NCBI GenBank assembly: GCA_003142095.1
Contig: PLON01000069.1
Location: 1 to 64,000 of the forward strand
Origin: Acidimicrobiaceae bacterium
GTDB lineage: Bacteria > Actinomycetota > Acidimicrobiia > Acidimicrobiales > RAAP-2
Direction: 5' to 3'
DNA length: 64,000 bases
The notes below the pieces were generated by a model that did no database searches, had not been told where the DNA came from, and worked only from the letters and a program-made list of their open reading frames with translations. The translations under genes and the position numbers were made by a program. Shown piece after piece: positions 62,944 through 64,000 of the stretch; positions within the stretch are counted from its first letter, which is position 1, and the number at the start of each line of letters is the position of its first letter.

Positions 62944-64000
62944 CTATTGAAGCGTTGGGGGAAGTTTTCCACTCGCGATGACGGCAAGTCGCCTCGTCGG
63001 ACGTGTTAACGCAACGTACAGTGTGCGCAGTCCACGCGGCGTCAACGTCGAATCGTCGTTCGCTCCGCGATTCGCAATCTGACCAGGTTCGACAACGATG
63101 ACCGCGTCGAATTCGAGGCCGTTCGCCCCCTCAGCCGCTAACACCACGAGGTCCGCCGCCAGGCCCTTCGACTCTTGGTCGCTCGGATCGACTGCTTCGA
63201 GACCACCAGAGCGCAACGTCGTTACAACTTCGTCGACGCGTCGTCTGGTCACGATGACCGCAACACGACCCGGCGCGACGGCTTCGATTTCACTTCGAGT
63301 GAGATCGACGAGCGCTTTTGACATCTCGGCGTCGCTGACGCGCACGACAAGCGGCACGGCTCCCGCGCGACGAACGGGTCGTGGCGGCTTGAGATCGGGA
63401 GCAGCCGCCATGAGAGTCGCGGCCGCAAAGTTGAGCACCTCTTCGGGCGTGCGGTAACTGACCGTGAGATCGACGCGTGCGGGCTCGCGACGAGGCGCCA
63501 GCACCGCGAGGAGGGCCTCCCACGACGCGGACGAAGAGGCAGTCGTCGCTTGACCCATGTCGCCGACGATCGTCATCGACCCGGTGAGGTCGCGACGCTT
63601 TAGAACGCGCAGTTCCATTGGCGACAGGTCCTGGGCCTCGTCGACCACGATGTGGCCGTACGTGACGAACTCCGCCTCGTCAAGCTCTTGGGATTGCGCG
63701 ACGGCGAGACGCTGCGCCTCACGAAGCGCGGCCGCGCGATGATCTCCCGAGTAGGCGTCGAGGTCGACGCCCGAGAGCACGCCCTCTACGGGCTTGAGGA
63801 CGGGACGCGGACGACGCCGAGGGCCAACGAGCACGCGGGCCTCGTCAATCAACGCGGCGTCGGCCTTCGTCCAGGCGATCTCTTCGGATGACGTGAAACG
63901 CGGTCGGTAGAGAAGTTCGATCTCTTGATCACTCAAGACGCCTTTGCCCGCCGCTCGTAGCAACGCAGGCGCGCCGAGCAGATCGTGCAATATCTCTTGT
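62944..64000 (-). CDS. HelD/UvrD-like ATPase, C-terminal part
   Basis: At least 352 aa; the frame continues past the window end, where QEILHDLLG reads in phase. Walker B/motif II is VVDEAQDLSPMELRVLKRR, motif III SMTIVGDMGQ, motif IV SYRTPEEVL, and the last VALTRPTRRL is motif VI. This order and HDLLG...LLRAAG fit HelD, the RNA polymerase-recycling factor, better than UvrD. The N-terminal arm and Walker A are outside. Confidence 0.85.
   Translation of the reverse strand, partial: QEILHDLLGAPALLRAAGKGVLSDQEIELLYRPRFTSSEEIAWTKADAALIDEARVLVGPRRRPRPVLKPVEGVLSGVDLDAYSGDHRAAALREAQRLAVAQSQELDEAEFVTYGHIVVDEAQDLSPMELRVLKRRDLTGSMTIVGDMGQATTASSSASWEALLAVLAPRREPARVDLTVSYRTPEEVLNFAAATLMAAAPDLKPPRPVRRAGAVPLVVRVSDAEMSKALVDLTRSEIEAVAPGRVAVIVTRRRVDEVVTTLRSGGLEAVDPSDQESKGLAADLVVLAAEGANGLEFDAVIVVEPGQIANRGANDDSTLTPRGLRTLYVALTRPTRRLAVIASGKLPPTLQ

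Overview
The window is high-GC DNA that reads as an actinobacterium, most plausibly a member of the Acidimicrobiia or a near relative. This rests on two WhiB-type iron-sulfur regulators, a UPF0182 membrane protein, a DivIVA-domain protein, a DUF2342-type protein, a YlbL-type PDZ-Lon protease, frequent GTG/TTG starts and an actinobacterial ctaE-qcrCAB respiratory operon. No rRNA gene or species-level marker is present, so the class assignment is inference.

Region 1 (1-14.6 kb) is accessory. A galactokinase cut by the window edge is followed by a region holding four copies or relics of an initiator tRNA (fMet), all on the minus strand. Two are complete (11571-11647 and 14480-14553), one is an exact 51-nt 3' fragment (3459-3509) and one is heavily decayed (about 1217-1266). 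Each has a hairpin terminator just downstream. Between them lie cysE-cysK, an integrase N-terminal relic, an XRE regulator, and a tight four-gene operon (acyl-CoA dehydrogenase-like, PIG-L deacetylase, NodS-like methyltransferase, family 2 glycosyltransferase). They also enclose a ferritin-like protein, a short cis-prenyltransferase and a set of small stress-type proteins (DUF6131-like, a small two-helix membrane protein, a 23-residue membrane peptide, CsbD). This looks like stacked integration events at one tRNA gene.

Region 2 (12.4-24.8 kb) holds a GAF-GGDEF diguanylate cyclase, two secreted repeat-rich proteins that share a C-terminal domain, an FbpABC-type ferric iron importer behind a perfect DtxR/IdeR box, an MFS exporter and a GlcD-like FAD oxidase.

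Region 3 (24.8-39.8 kb) is mostly core actinobacterial envelope and regulatory genes: UPF0182, a DivIVA coiled-coil protein, PDZ-Lon protease, HEAT protein, divergent MreB-like protein, PDZ membrane protein, a DUF2342 protein that has lost its HExxH motif, two WhiB genes flanking a formiminoglutamate formiminotransferase, and a VWA/AAA+ pair.

Region 4 (40-53.4 kb) starts with an IS5-type transposase relic. It then carries a catabolic island on both strands: a Liv-type ABC importer (five genes), a 3-hydroxyisobutyrate-dehydrogenase-like enzyme, a creatinase/DddP-like M24 protein and 2-oxoacid dehydrogenase E1 alpha and beta on the minus strand. A C-C hydrolase-like alpha/beta hydrolase, the matching E2 and a TetR regulator are on the plus strand. 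The substrate is unknown.

Region 5 (53.6-64 kb) has hutGHUI for histidine degradation, the ctaE-qcrCAB operon, and a HelD/UvrD-like ATPase cut by the right edge. No CRISPR array or rRNA was seen.
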